NCBI RefSeq assembly: GCF_006386545.1
Contig: NZ_SWAR01000005.1
Location: 124,001 to 188,000, forward strand
Origin: Methylibium rhizosphaerae
GTDB taxonomy: Bacteria; Pseudomonadota; Gammaproteobacteria; Burkholderiales; Burkholderiaceae_C
Reading direction: 5' to 3'
Length of the DNA: 64,000 nt
Shown: positions 35,436 through 43,295 of the stretch, one piece after another
How positions within the stretch are numbered: position 1 is the stretch's first letter
How the letters are laid out: each line of letters opens with the position of its first letter
The notes under the pieces: generated by a model
Database searches by the model: none
What the model was told of the DNA's origin: nothing
The model's input: the letters and a program-made list of their open reading frames with translations, nothing else
Position numbers and translations under genes: made by a program

Positions 35436-35780
35436 TCAGTGGCGATCCTGGCCGTCGTGCTTTTGACGGCGGATGTCGCGGCTGGCATGGTCCTGCATCT
35501 TGTGCAGCCGCTTGCGCTCGGCGGTCGTCACCGTCCCGTCGGCCCGGGCCTTGTCTTCGGCGCGGTTGATGACCGCCTGCTCCCGCTCGAGGCGTCGGGT
35601 TTCGCGCTGGGTGAGCTCGCCCGAGGCGATGCCCTGGTCGATGCGCTGCTCCTGGCGCGCCTGGCGGGCGTCGATGCGCGGCTTATGGGTGCCCGGGGCG
35701 GAAGCGGCTGCGTCCTGCGCAAAGCTGGTCGCGGCCAGCATCGACAAGCCGGCGGCAGTGATCCAGGTCCTGAAGTTCAT
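35436..35780 (-). CDS. Small secreted, highly charged protein of unknown function
   Basis: A 114-residue protein with a signal peptide ending near TSFAQDA. The mature part is helical and rich in Arg, Gln and Glu with the repeated pattern RQARQEQRIDQGIASGELT and RADGTVTTAERKRLHKMQ. Similar short periplasmic proteins are common in Betaproteobacteria but have no assigned role. The loop ADGTVTTAE resembles an incomplete EF-hand. Start at ATG 35780; divergent from tldD. Confidence 0.65.
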   Translation of the reverse strand: MNFRTWITAAGLSMLAATSFAQDAAASAPGTHKPRIDARQARQEQRIDQGIASGELTQRETRRLEREQAVINRAEDKARADGTVTTAERKRLHKMQDHASRDIRRQKHDGQDRH

Positions 35781-35947
35781 GGTGTGCGTCCTCGTCTGGT
35801 TGGGATGGATGGGTTGTGGGTCGCGACCCCCTCGCCACAACGGTGCCCATCCAACCCCGGACGACTGCGAGACTTGTCGCCGGGGTAAAGAAGCGTGAAG
35901 CCACATGGGCAGTGCACCGGACAGCCTGCATGCCTAGAATGGCCCGC

Positions 35948-37411
35948 ATGATTTCGCGCGAACCCACCCTCGAGCGACTGGCGACCGCCAAGTCGCTGCT
36001 GCTTGAACCCTTCGGCCTCGACGAGACCAAGCTGGCGCAGGCGCTGGCGGTGATCGGCGAGCACCGCATCGACGACGCGGACCTGTACTTCCAGTACACC
36101 CGCAGCGAAGGCTGGAGCCTGGAAGAGGGCATCGTCAAGAGCGGCAGCTTCGGCATCGACCAGGGCGTGGGCGTGCGCGCAGTGGCCGGCGAAAAGACCG
36201 CCTTTGCCTACAGCGACGACATCTCCGAAGCCTCGCTGCTCGACGCGGCCCGCACCGTGCGCAGCATCGCCGCGGCCGGCGCGAGCCGGCGGGTGAAGGT
36301 GGGCGGTGCGCCCACCGTGGCGGGCAGCCGCGTGCTGTATGCGCCGATGGACCCGATCGCCACGCTCGACAGCACGCAGAAGGTGGCGCTGCTCGAGAAG
36401 GTGGAGCAGCTCGCGCGCAAGCGCGATCCGCGCATCGTGCAGGTGATGGCCGGCCTGGCCAGCGAATACGACGTGGTGATGGTGGCGCGCGCCGACGGCA
36501 CGCTGGCCGCCGACGTGCGGCCGCTGGTGCGCCTGAGCGTGACCGTGATCGCCGAGCAGAACGGCCGCCGCGAAGTCGGATCGGGCGGCGGTGGCGGGCG
36601 GTTCGGCCTGGGCTACTTCCACGACGACGTGATCGTGGGCTATGTAGATCAGGCGGTGAATGCGGCGCTCACCAACCTCGAAAGCCGCCCGGCACCGGCC
36701 GGCGAGATGGACGTGGTGCTGGGCCCGGGCTGGCCGGGCATCCTGCTGCACGAGGCCATCGGCCACGGACTCGAAGGCGACTTCAATCGCAAGGGCTCGA
36801 GCGCGTTCTCGGGCCGCATCGGACAGCGTGTCGCGGCCAAGGGCGTGACGGTGCTCGACGACGGCACCATCCCCGACCGCCGCGGCTCGCTCAACGTCGA
36901 CGACGAAGGCAATGCCTCGCAGCGCAACGTGCTGATCGAGGACGGCATCCTGCGCGGCTACATCCAGGACGCGATGAATGCGCGGCTCATGAAGGTCAAG
37001 CCCACCGGCAACGGCCGCCGCGAAAGCTATGCGCACGTGCCGATGCCGCGCATGACCAACACCTACATGCTGGGCGGCGACAAGTCGCGCGACGAGATCG
37101 TCGCGAGCCTCAAGCGCGGGCTGTATGCCACCAACTTCGGCGGCGGCCAGGTCGACATCACCAGCGGCAAGTTCGTGTTCTCGGCCAGCGAGGCGTTCTG
37201 GGTCGAAAACGGCAAGATCCAGTACCCGGTCAAGGGCGCCACCATCATCGGCAACGGGCCCGACGCCCTGACGCGGGTGAAGATGATCGGCAACGACATG
37301 GAGCTCGACACTGGCGTGGGCACCTGCGGCAAGGAAGGCCAGAGCGTGCCGGTGGGCGTGGGCCAGCCGACGCTGCGCATCGACGGGCTCACCGTCGGCG
37401 GCACCGCCTGA
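35948..37411 (+). CDS. tldD: Metalloprotease TldD
   Basis: A protein of about 487 residues, the TldD half of the TldD/TldE heterodimeric peptidase that trims unfolded peptides and matures some ribosomal peptides. The zinc motif HEAIGHGLEGD (HExxxH) lies near residue 265, and the C-terminal Cys region CGKEGQSVPVGVGQPTLRIDGLTVGG is conserved. Three in-frame ATGs (35930, 35939, 35948) are possible; the last is used here. The partner gene is not in the window. Confidence 0.94.
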   Translation: MISREPTLERLATAKSLLLEPFGLDETKLAQALAVIGEHRIDDADLYFQYTRSEGWSLEEGIVKSGSFGIDQGVGVRAVAGEKTAFAYSDDISEASLLDAARTVRSIAAAGASRRVKVGGAPTVAGSRVLYAPMDPIATLDSTQKVALLEKVEQLARKRDPRIVQVMAGLASEYDVVMVARADGTLAADVRPLVRLSVTVIAEQNGRREVGSGGGGGRFGLGYFHDDVIVGYVDQAVNAALTNLESRPAPAGEMDVVLGPGWPGILLHEAIGHGLEGDFNRKGSSAFSGRIGQRVAAKGVTVLDDGTIPDRRGSLNVDDEGNASQRNVLIEDGILRGYIQDAMNARLMKVKPTGNGRRESYAHVPMPRMTNTYMLGGDKSRDEIVASLKRGLYATNFGGGQVDITSGKFVFSASEAFWVENGKIQYPVKGATIIGNGPDALTRVKMIGNDMELDTGVGTCGKEGQSVPVGVGQPTLRIDGLTVGGTA

Positions 37412-37436
37412 CGGGCCTCAAACCGGAAAAAACTGC

Positions 37437-37467
37437 TTGACGCGGTGCACAAGCGCCGTGCTACATT
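37437..37467 (+). promoter_or_regulatory. Candidate promoter of the aroG leader
   Basis: A TTGACG -35 box (37437-37442) and an extended -10 TGC-TACATT (37459-37467) stand 19 nt apart. The expected transcription start is near 37474, directly before the leader-peptide ATG at 37475, and no ribosome site precedes that ATG. If this promoter is right the leader mRNA is practically leaderless. Confidence 0.45.
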
Positions 37468-37474
37468 CGCGCCC

Positions 37475-37552
37475 ATGCTTCGCGCTTCCAGCTTTTACTT
37501 TGCGTACTTTTGGTTCTCGCACCGCCCCGGCGGAGGAGAGGCAAGCGCCTAA
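37475..37552 (+). CDS. aroG leader peptide (Phe/Tyr/Trp-rich)
   Basis: A 25-codon reading frame reads MLRASSFYFAYFWFSHRPGG followed by GEASA and TAA. Residues 7-14 contain four Phe, two Tyr and one Trp in eight codons, far above chance, and the products of the downstream pathway are exactly these amino acids. The frame is followed by alternative RNA pairings and a strong terminator before aroG. This is the layout of ribosome-mediated attenuation as in trp or pheA leaders. Too short for normal gene calling. Confidence 0.85.
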   Translation: MLRASSFYFAYFWFSHRPGGGEASA

Positions 37553-37580
37553 GCAAAGCAAGTAGCGCAAACCGAACCTC

Positions 37581-37613
37581 AAAAACCGCCGGGTCCCCCC
37601 GGCGGTTTTTTTT
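37581..37613 (+). terminator. Attenuator terminator of aroG, with competing antiterminator
   Basis: CCGCCGGG (37586-37593) pairs with CCCGGCGG (37598-37605), flanked by A5 and followed by eight T: a strong intrinsic terminator 55 nt before the aroG ATG. The same 5' arm can pair perfectly (8 bp) with CCCGGCGG at 37526-37533 inside the leader frame. Also, the Phe/Tyr codon segment TTTGCGTACTT (37499-37509) can pair with AAGTAGCGCAAA (37560-37571) with one bulged base. These mutually exclusive helices would let ribosome stalling at Phe/Tyr/Trp codons decide read-through. Confidence 0.85.
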
Positions 37614-37667
37614 CGCCCCTGCGCTGCCCACACAACACCAAGCCCACCGACGAAGGAGCCCGCCGTC

Positions 37668-38786
37668 ATGAATGCCAAGTCCGCCACTGCCACCGAGGGT
37701 TGGTATGCGCACGGAGAGAAAACCTCGCAGACCGACGACGAAAGGATCAAGGACGTGACGCCGCTGCCGCCGCCGGAGCACCTGATCCGCTTCTTCCCGA
37801 TTCGCGGTACCCCGGTGGAAACGCTGGTGGCCGAGACCCGCCACAACATCCGCCGCATCATGCATGGCAAGGACGACCGGCTGCTGGTGATCATCGGCCC
37901 GTGTTCGATCCATGACCCGTCGGCCGCGCTCGAGTACGCACAGCGCCTGAAGACCCAGCGCGAGAAGTACGCCGACACGCTGGAGATCGTGATGCGGGTG
38001 TACTTCGAGAAGCCGCGCACCACGGTGGGCTGGAAGGGCCTCATCAACGACCCCTACCTCGACGAGAGCTTCCGCATCGACGAGGGGCTGCGCATCGCCC
38101 GCCAGCTTCTGCTGGAAATCAACCGCCAGGGCATGCCGGCCGGCAGCGAGTTCCTCGACGTGATCTCGCCGCAGTACATCGGCGACCTCATCTCCTGGGG
38201 CGCCATCGGCGCGCGCACCACCGAAAGCCAGGTGCACCGCGAGCTGGCCTCGGGCATCTCGGCGCCGATCGGCTTCAAGAACGGCACCGACGGCAACATC
38301 AAGATCGCCACCGACGCGATCCAGGCGGCGGCACGCGCGCACCACTTCCTGTCGGTGCACAAGAACGGCCAGGTCGCCATCGTCGAGACCAAGGGCAACA
38401 AGGACTGCCACGTGATCCTGCGCGGCGGCAAGACGCCCAACTACAGCGCCGAGCACGTGGCCGCCGCCTGCGCCGACCTGGAAGCCGCCAAGCTGCCGTG
38501 CAACCTGATGGTCGATTGCAGCCATGCCAACAGCTCCAAGCAGCACGAGCGCCAGATCGACGTGGCCAAGGACATCGCGGGCCAGATCGCCGCGGGCAGC
38601 CGCAGCATCTTCGGCGTGATGGTCGAAAGCCACCTGAAGGGCGGCGCACAGAAGTTCACGCCGGGCAAGGACGATGCTTCGCAGCTCGAATATGGCAAGA
38701 GCATCACCGACGCCTGCATCGCCTGGGACGACTCGCTGCAGGTGCTCGACGTGCTGAGCCAGGCGGTGAAGCAGCGCCGTCGCTGA
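37668..38786 (+). CDS. aroG: 3-deoxy-7-phosphoheptulonate synthase (DAHP synthase, class I)
   Basis: A 372-residue AroG/AroF-type enzyme that joins PEP and erythrose 4-phosphate, the first step to aromatic amino acids. Signature parts: LLVIIGPCSIHDP, MRVYFEKPRTTVGWKGLINDP, IGARTTESQVHRELASG, GFKNGTDGN and LMVDCSHANSSK. A GAAGGAG ribosome site precedes the ATG. Expression is expected to be controlled by the leader peptide and attenuator upstream, in addition to feedback inhibition of the enzyme. Confidence 0.97.
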   Translation: MNAKSATATEGWYAHGEKTSQTDDERIKDVTPLPPPEHLIRFFPIRGTPVETLVAETRHNIRRIMHGKDDRLLVIIGPCSIHDPSAALEYAQRLKTQREKYADTLEIVMRVYFEKPRTTVGWKGLINDPYLDESFRIDEGLRIARQLLLEINRQGMPAGSEFLDVISPQYIGDLISWGAIGARTTESQVHRELASGISAPIGFKNGTDGNIKIATDAIQAAARAHHFLSVHKNGQVAIVETKGNKDCHVILRGGKTPNYSAEHVAAACADLEAAKLPCNLMVDCSHANSSKQHERQIDVAKDIAGQIAAGSRSIFGVMVESHLKGGAQKFTPGKDDASQLEYGKSITDACIAWDDSLQVLDVLSQAVKQRRR

Positions 38787-38820
38787 CGCACACTACGGGA
38801 TCGCCCAGGAGGGATCTCGC

Positions 38821-39132
38821 ATGCGCAGCACCGTGGTGATTCATTTCGGCCCGTCCGACGACGTGACGCTGTACCTCGACGGCCCCGCCATGGCGGCCGA
38901 CGAGGCCCGGGCCTGGCTCGACGAACAGTTCGTGCAGGAAGACTGCGAGCCGCTGCGCGCAAGCGGCAAGGTGCTGATCGCCGACAAGGTGCTGGCCCTG
39001 GCGCAAACCGTGGGCCGCAGCCGCTTCGACGGTGATGCGGCCTGGGCTCAGGCCTTTGCCCGCGCCTCGAGTGCCGCGCTGGCCAAGCCCACCGTGCGGG
39101 TGGACCTGGTGGCGCTGGCGCTGACCTTCTGA
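38821..39132 (+). CDS. Small hypothetical protein downstream of aroG
   Basis: A 103-residue soluble protein beginning MRSTVVIHFGPSDDVTLYLDGP. It has no signal peptide or membrane segment, an acidic middle and an Ala-rich helical C-terminal half. CAGGAGGGA precedes the ATG, so translation is likely. It follows aroG by 34 nt on the same strand with no terminator between, so it may share the aroG transcript. I recognise no family. Confidence 0.6.
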   Translation: MRSTVVIHFGPSDDVTLYLDGPAMAADEARAWLDEQFVQEDCEPLRASGKVLIADKVLALAQTVGRSRFDGDAAWAQAFARASSAALAKPTVRVDLVALALTF

Positions 39133-39133
39133 T

Positions 39134-39270
39134 CCGAGGGTGAGCGGCTGCAAAGCCGGGTAAGTCACCTCGGGCCGGCTGTAACCCAGGCAACCTGCGG
39201 CAAAAGCGCTGGTCCGGCGCCTGCGAGGCAGTTGCAATGGCGCCTCTTGCAACTCCTCCGGAGAACATCC
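39134..39270 (+). other. Structured leader candidate before the EF-hand gene
   Basis: In the 138-nt gap a stem CCGAG-(G)-GTGA (39134-39143) pairs with TCACCTCGG (39165-39173) around an inner hairpin GGCT-GCAA-AGCC (39146-39157). Further GC-rich dyads follow up to the ribosome site. It could be a structured 5' UTR of the EF-hand gene or a transcript end of the upstream gene. It does not match a riboswitch consensus that I can recall. Confidence 0.25.
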
Positions 39271-39582
39271 ATGACTCGCTCTACCGTGCTCGTCAACGCC
39301 CGCCGTGTGCTGCTGGTCAGCGCCGCGAGCTTTGCACTCGTGGCCCAGGCGCAGACCTCGCCGTCGACGACCACGTCACCGGCCGAGCAGAAGCCTGCGG
39401 CGAAGCAGCAGTCCGCAGCGCAGTCAGCCTTCCAGCGCGCCGACAGCAACAGGGACGGTCGCCTCACCCAGGAAGAAGCGGCGCGCATGCCTGCCATCGC
39501 CGCCAAGTTCAGCGAACTCGACGGCGACAAGGACGGCAACCTGTCGGTGAGCGAGTTCGCCATCGGCTACGGCGACAAGTAG
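39271..39582 (+). CDS. Secreted EF-hand protein
   Basis: A 103-residue protein with a signal peptide ending at VAQAQT, a Gln/Ala-rich linker and two EF-hand loops: DSNRDGRLTQEE (about residues 57-68) and DGDKDGNLSVSEF (about 84-96). Both loops keep the Asp/Asn ligands and the Gly at position 6, so calcium binding is likely. Function unknown; periplasmic calmodulin-like proteins of this size are common in Burkholderiales. An intrinsic terminator follows. Confidence 0.85.
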   Translation: MTRSTVLVNARRVLLVSAASFALVAQAQTSPSTTTSPAEQKPAAKQQSAAQSAFQRADSNRDGRLTQEEAARMPAIAAKFSELDGDKDGNLSVSEFAIGYGDK

Positions 39583-39619
39583 GCGCATCACCGCACCACG
39601 CGCATCACGCGCATCAAAG

Positions 39620-39649
39620 AGGCCCGGGACAGGTGTTCCGGGCCTTTTT
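39620..39649. terminator. Intrinsic terminator between convergent genes
   Basis: AGGCCCGG (39620-39627) pairs with CCGGGCCT (39638-39645), extended inward by GA/TT, and is followed by five T. It ends the EF-hand transcript; the convergent cobalamin adenosyltransferase gene ends 11 nt further at 39661. Confidence 0.85.
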
Positions 39650-39660
39650 GCCTTGGCCTC

Positions 39661-40236
39661 TCAGGCGCCGTCGCGCGCCAGCCGCTCGCTGTGCCAGTAC
39701 ACGTCGTCGCCGCCCAGCCCGTCGAGGTTGGCGCGGTTGAGCACGCGGGCCAGCACGAACAGCAGGTCCGACAGGCGGTTGAGGTACTGGCGCGGCTCGG
39801 CACGCACCGGCTCGACCCCGGCCAGCGCCACCACCGCACGTTCGGCGCGGCGCGCCACGGTGCGGCCCACGTGCGCGATGGCGGCGCTGCGGGTACCCGC
39901 CGGCAGGATGAACTCCTTGAGCCGCGGCAGCGTGCCGTTGTAGTGGGCCAGCGCCGTGTCGAGGCGGGCCACCGCATCGGCCTTCAGCAGCTCGTAGCCG
40001 GGGATGGACAGCTCGCCGCCCAGGTTGAACAGCTCATGCTGGATGGTGACCAGCAGCTCGCGCACATCCGGCGGCAGCGGCTCGGCCAGCAGCACGCCGA
40101 TGTGGGAATTGAGCTCGTCGACGTCGCCCATGGCCTGGACGCGCAGGTGGTCCTTGGGCACGCGGGTGCCATCGCCCAGGCCGGTGGTGCCGTCGTCACC
40201 GGTGCGCGTGGCGATCTGAGAAAGTCTGTTGGACAT
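39661..40236 (-). CDS. Cob(I)alamin adenosyltransferase, PduO type
   Basis: A 191-residue enzyme that transfers the adenosyl group of ATP to cob(I)alamin. The ATP site is the N-terminal TRTGDDGTTGLGDGTRVPK; the following VDELNSHIG and the C-terminal RAEPRQYLNRLSDLLFVLARVLN are characteristic. Adenosylcobalamin would serve methylmalonyl-CoA mutase, which links to propionyl-CoA coming from the valine operon in this window. Divergent from the flavoprotein gene at 40312. Confidence 0.93.
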   Translation of the reverse strand: MSNRLSQIATRTGDDGTTGLGDGTRVPKDHLRVQAMGDVDELNSHIGVLLAEPLPPDVRELLVTIQHELFNLGGELSIPGYELLKADAVARLDTALAHYNGTLPRLKEFILPAGTRSAAIAHVGRTVARRAERAVVALAGVEPVRAEPRQYLNRLSDLLFVLARVLNRANLDGLGGDDVYWHSERLARDGA

Positions 40237-40311
40237 GACAAGGTTTCCGTGAGGCCGAGTGCCTAGAATTCTTGCACTGCCTTCGCAGCGACCCACCGCA
40301 GGAGCCGTTTC

Positions 40312-41727
40312 ATGAATGCGATCACCGATCTGCCCTTCCGCATCGAGCCGCGCCCGGTGCCTGCGGCCATGCTGGCTGCCCTGAAGGCGCGCTTCGCCGG
40401 CCGCTGCTCGACGGCGCAGGCGGTGCGCGAGCAGCACGGCCGCGACGAGTCGCCGTTCGACGTCCCGCCGCCCGAGGCGGTGGTGTACTGCGAGAGCAAC
40501 GAGGACGTGGCCTTCGTCGTGAGCCTGGCGCACGAGCACGCGGTGCCGGTCATTCCGTTCGGCGCCGGCTCGTCGCTCGAAGGCCACCTGCTCGCGGTGC
40601 AGGGCGGCGTGAGCATCGACCTGAGCCGCATGAACCGCGTGCTGCGCGTCAACGCCGAAGACCTCACCGTCACCGTGCAGGCCGGCGTGACGCGCAAGCA
40701 GCTCAACGACGAGCTGAAGCATGAAGGCCTGTTCTTCCCGATCGACCCGGGCGCCGATGCGTCGATCGGCGGCATGAGCGCCACGCGAGCCAGCGGCACG
40801 AACGCCGTGCGCTACGGCACGATGCGCGAGAACGTGCTGGGGCTCACCGTGGTCACCGCGAGCGGCGAGATCGTGCACACCGGCACGCGAGCCCGCAAGT
40901 CGAGCGCGGGCTACGACCTCACCCGGCTGTTCGTCGGCAGCGAAGGCACGCTGGGCGTGATGACCGAGGTCACGCTGCGGCTGTACCCGCTGCCCGAAGC
41001 GGTGTCGGCCGCGGTGTGTTCCTTTCCCGACGTGGAAGCGGCCGTGCGCACCACCATCCAGATCATCCAGCTGGGTGTGCCCATCGCGCGCTGCGAGCTG
41101 CTCGATGCGAATGCGGTGCGGGCGGTCAACAAGCACGACAAGCTCGCGCTGCGCGAAGCGCCGATGCTGCTGATGGAGTTCCACGGCAGCGACGCCGGTG
41201 TAAAGGAGCAGGCCGAGCTGGTGCAGGAGATCGCGGCCGAGTTCGGCGGCCAGCAGTTCGAGTGGGCCACCACGCCGGAAGAACGTACGCGCCTGTGGAC
41301 CGCGCGGCATCACGCCTACCTGTCGGCGCTGCAGATGCGCCCCGGCTGCCGCTGCATCACCACCGACACCTGCGTGCCGATCTCGCGACTCGCCGAATGC
41401 GTGAGCGCCACGGTGGCGGATGCGGATGCCGCGGGCCTGCCCTACTTCATCGTCGGCCATGTGGGCGACGGCAACTTCCACATGGGCTACCTGATCGACC
41501 CCCACCAGCCGGCCGAGCACGAACTGGCCGAAAAGCTCAACCGCGAACTGGTGGCTCGAGCCCTGGCGCTGGAGGGCACCTGCACCGGCGAGCACGGCAT
41601 CGGCCTGCACAAGATGGGCTTCCTGCTCGACGAGGCCGGCGCCGGCACGGTGGCGCTGATGCGCAGCGTGAAGCAGGCGCTGGATCCGAAGAACATCATG
41701 AATCCCGGAAAGATCTTCACGCTCTGA
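40312..41727 (+). CDS. FAD-linked oxidase, D-lactate dehydrogenase (cytochrome)/GlcD type
   Basis: A 471-residue flavoprotein. The FAD_binding_4 domain (residues about 50-230) has VIPFGAGSSLEGHLLAVQGGVSIDLSRMN and IDPGADASIGGM; the C-terminal FAD-oxidase_C domain has VGHVGDGNFHMGYLID and GEHGIGLHKMGFLLDE. This fits D-lactate dehydrogenase or glycolate oxidase GlcD; no glcE/glcF genes follow, which favours the single-subunit D-lactate enzyme feeding electrons to quinone or cytochrome c. Confidence 0.88.
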   Translation: MNAITDLPFRIEPRPVPAAMLAALKARFAGRCSTAQAVREQHGRDESPFDVPPPEAVVYCESNEDVAFVVSLAHEHAVPVIPFGAGSSLEGHLLAVQGGVSIDLSRMNRVLRVNAEDLTVTVQAGVTRKQLNDELKHEGLFFPIDPGADASIGGMSATRASGTNAVRYGTMRENVLGLTVVTASGEIVHTGTRARKSSAGYDLTRLFVGSEGTLGVMTEVTLRLYPLPEAVSAAVCSFPDVEAAVRTTIQIIQLGVPIARCELLDANAVRAVNKHDKLALREAPMLLMEFHGSDAGVKEQAELVQEIAAEFGGQQFEWATTPEERTRLWTARHHAYLSALQMRPGCRCITTDTCVPISRLAECVSATVADADAAGLPYFIVGHVGDGNFHMGYLIDPHQPAEHELAEKLNRELVARALALEGTCTGEHGIGLHKMGFLLDEAGAGTVALMRSVKQALDPKNIMNPGKIFTL

Positions 41728-41836
41728 CTCGCTCTGACTCGCCGCTCTGTGACCGGAGGTAAAGCCGGCCACCGGCGGCCATGCCGATACTACCCTTCAC
41801 GTTTTTGGCACCGCCGCGCACGGCTCCCTCGCCGAC

Positions 41837-42634
41837 ATGCCATCCAGCCTTCGCCTTCCCCCGGCTCACCGCTTCCTCGCACGCCTGGCCACCGCCCTGG
41901 CCGCTCCGTTGGCCGCAGCATTGCTCCTCGGCGGCTGCGCCAGCGAACAGACACGCACCGGCGGCAAGACCGAAGTGCTCATCTCCAGCGGCTCCGAGAC
42001 CCAGCTGGCCCGCTGCCGCAACAGCCTGGGGGCCGTGGCCATCACCGAGTCCGACACCAACGCGCAGGCGCTCGTGTCGGCCGGACTGCCGCGCTCGATG
42101 GCACCGCTGGTGCGCCAGCTGCTGCTGCAGACCCGCTGCTTCGTGGTGGTGGATCGCGGGCCGGCGTTTGCGATGCTGGAGCGCGAGATGAAGCTGCGCG
42201 AGCAGCAAGGCGAGCTGCATGCGGCGCAGGTCGCGGCCATGACCGCGGCCGACCTGCTGATGCGTGCGGAGATCGTCTTCCTCGAGCAAACGGGCGGGCA
42301 GCGCGGCGGCGTGGGCGCGCTCCTGAACAACGTGCTGGGCGGCGTGGCGGTCGAGACGCGCACGCGCGAGGCGCTGGTGGTGATGACGGTGGTGGACGTG
42401 CGCACGAGCGAAGTGCTGGCCGCGTCGTTCGGGCGCGGCACCAGCGAGTCGTCCGGCGTGGGCAGCATCATCCTGGGCGGCGGGCTGGTGGCCATCGAAG
42501 GTGGCTGGCTCGACACGCCGCAAGCCAAGCCGGTCGCCGCCGCGCTGGTGGACGCCTGGAACCAGCTCCTGCCGCGCCTCGCGGCCGTGAGCGACATGGC
42601 AGACGCCCCCTCGGCCCCCTCGCCGCAGAAGTGA
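41837..42634 (+). CDS. CsgG/HfaB-like lipoprotein
   Basis: A 265-residue lipoprotein with lipobox LLLGGC. The mature part has the CsgG-type pattern RCFVVVDRGPAFAMLEREMKLREQQGEL, TAADLLMRAEIVFLEQ and a glycine-rich turn near the C-terminus. In this family proteins form outer-membrane pores or assembly factors for surface structures; many Betaproteobacterial members are orphan and of unknown role, as here. Start at ATG 41837. Confidence 0.75.
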   Translation: MPSSLRLPPAHRFLARLATALAAPLAAALLLGGCASEQTRTGGKTEVLISSGSETQLARCRNSLGAVAITESDTNAQALVSAGLPRSMAPLVRQLLLQTRCFVVVDRGPAFAMLEREMKLREQQGELHAAQVAAMTAADLLMRAEIVFLEQTGGQRGGVGALLNNVLGGVAVETRTREALVVMTVVDVRTSEVLAASFGRGTSESSGVGSIILGGGLVAIEGGWLDTPQAKPVAAALVDAWNQLLPRLAAVSDMADAPSAPSPQK

Positions 42635-42706
42635 GCCTTCAAACGCGGCAACACGCGTTTCGAGCGGTCACCCCTCGGGTATTCGAAGCGCGATACACCG
42701 GGGCCC

Positions 42707-43267
42707 ATGAAAAGCGCTGCCTTCCTGATGCTGGCCCTCGGTCGCCCGGCCCACATCGGCGCGCTGGCGCCGTCGTCGCGCCGGCTGGCCGACGCCATGG
42801 CCCATGAGGCCGGCAGGGCGCGCTGCATGATCGAGCTGGGCGCCGGCACCGGCGCCATCACCGCGGCCCTGCGCGAACGCCACCCCCACCTGCCGATGCT
42901 CGCGGTGGAGCTGCAACCGGCGCTGGCCGATGCGCTGCAGGGCCGCTGGGACGGCGTGGAGGTGCGCTGCGGCGCGGCGCATCACATCCTGCGCCACGAA
43001 GCGCCGAGGCTGCCTGGCGAAACGGTGGTGGTGTCGTCGCTGCCCTTGCGTTCGCTGCCGGCGCCGCTGCGCACTTCGACGATCGACGCCTTGTGCAGCT
43101 TCGTCGGCGCACATCCGGCGCGCCGCCTGGTGCAGTACACCTACCAACCGCGGGCGCCGTTTTCGCTGCCGGGCAGCAGCCCGCTGCGCTGGCAGCGGCG
43201 CCAGCGGGTATGGCGCAACCTGCCGCCGGCCGACGTGTGGGTGCTGGAGCGCGCGACTGCGTCCTAG
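42707..43267 (+). CDS. Class I SAM-dependent methyltransferase (phospholipid methyltransferase-like)
   Basis: A 186-residue methyltransferase. The SAM motif is IELGAGTGAITAALRE (about residues 42-57), followed by LAVELQPALADAL and VVSSLPLRSLPAP. The pattern matches rhizobial-type phosphatidylethanolamine N-methyltransferase (PmtA) relatives, but substrate specificity is not proven. It stands alone between a lipoprotein gene and the convergent spoVR gene. Confidence 0.75.
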   Translation: MKSAAFLMLALGRPAHIGALAPSSRRLADAMAHEAGRARCMIELGAGTGAITAALRERHPHLPMLAVELQPALADALQGRWDGVEVRCGAAHHILRHEAPRLPGETVVVSSLPLRSLPAPLRTSTIDALCSFVGAHPARRLVQYTYQPRAPFSLPGSSPLRWQRRQRVWRNLPPADVWVLERATAS

Positions 43268-43295
43268 CGCGCGCGTACCGGCAGGCGTGCGTGCG

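Noticed and set aside
39134-39270. Cyclic-di-GMP (GEMM) riboswitch
   Set aside because: A GCAAAGCC word is present, but the order of helices and the other conserved strands of GEMM are missing.
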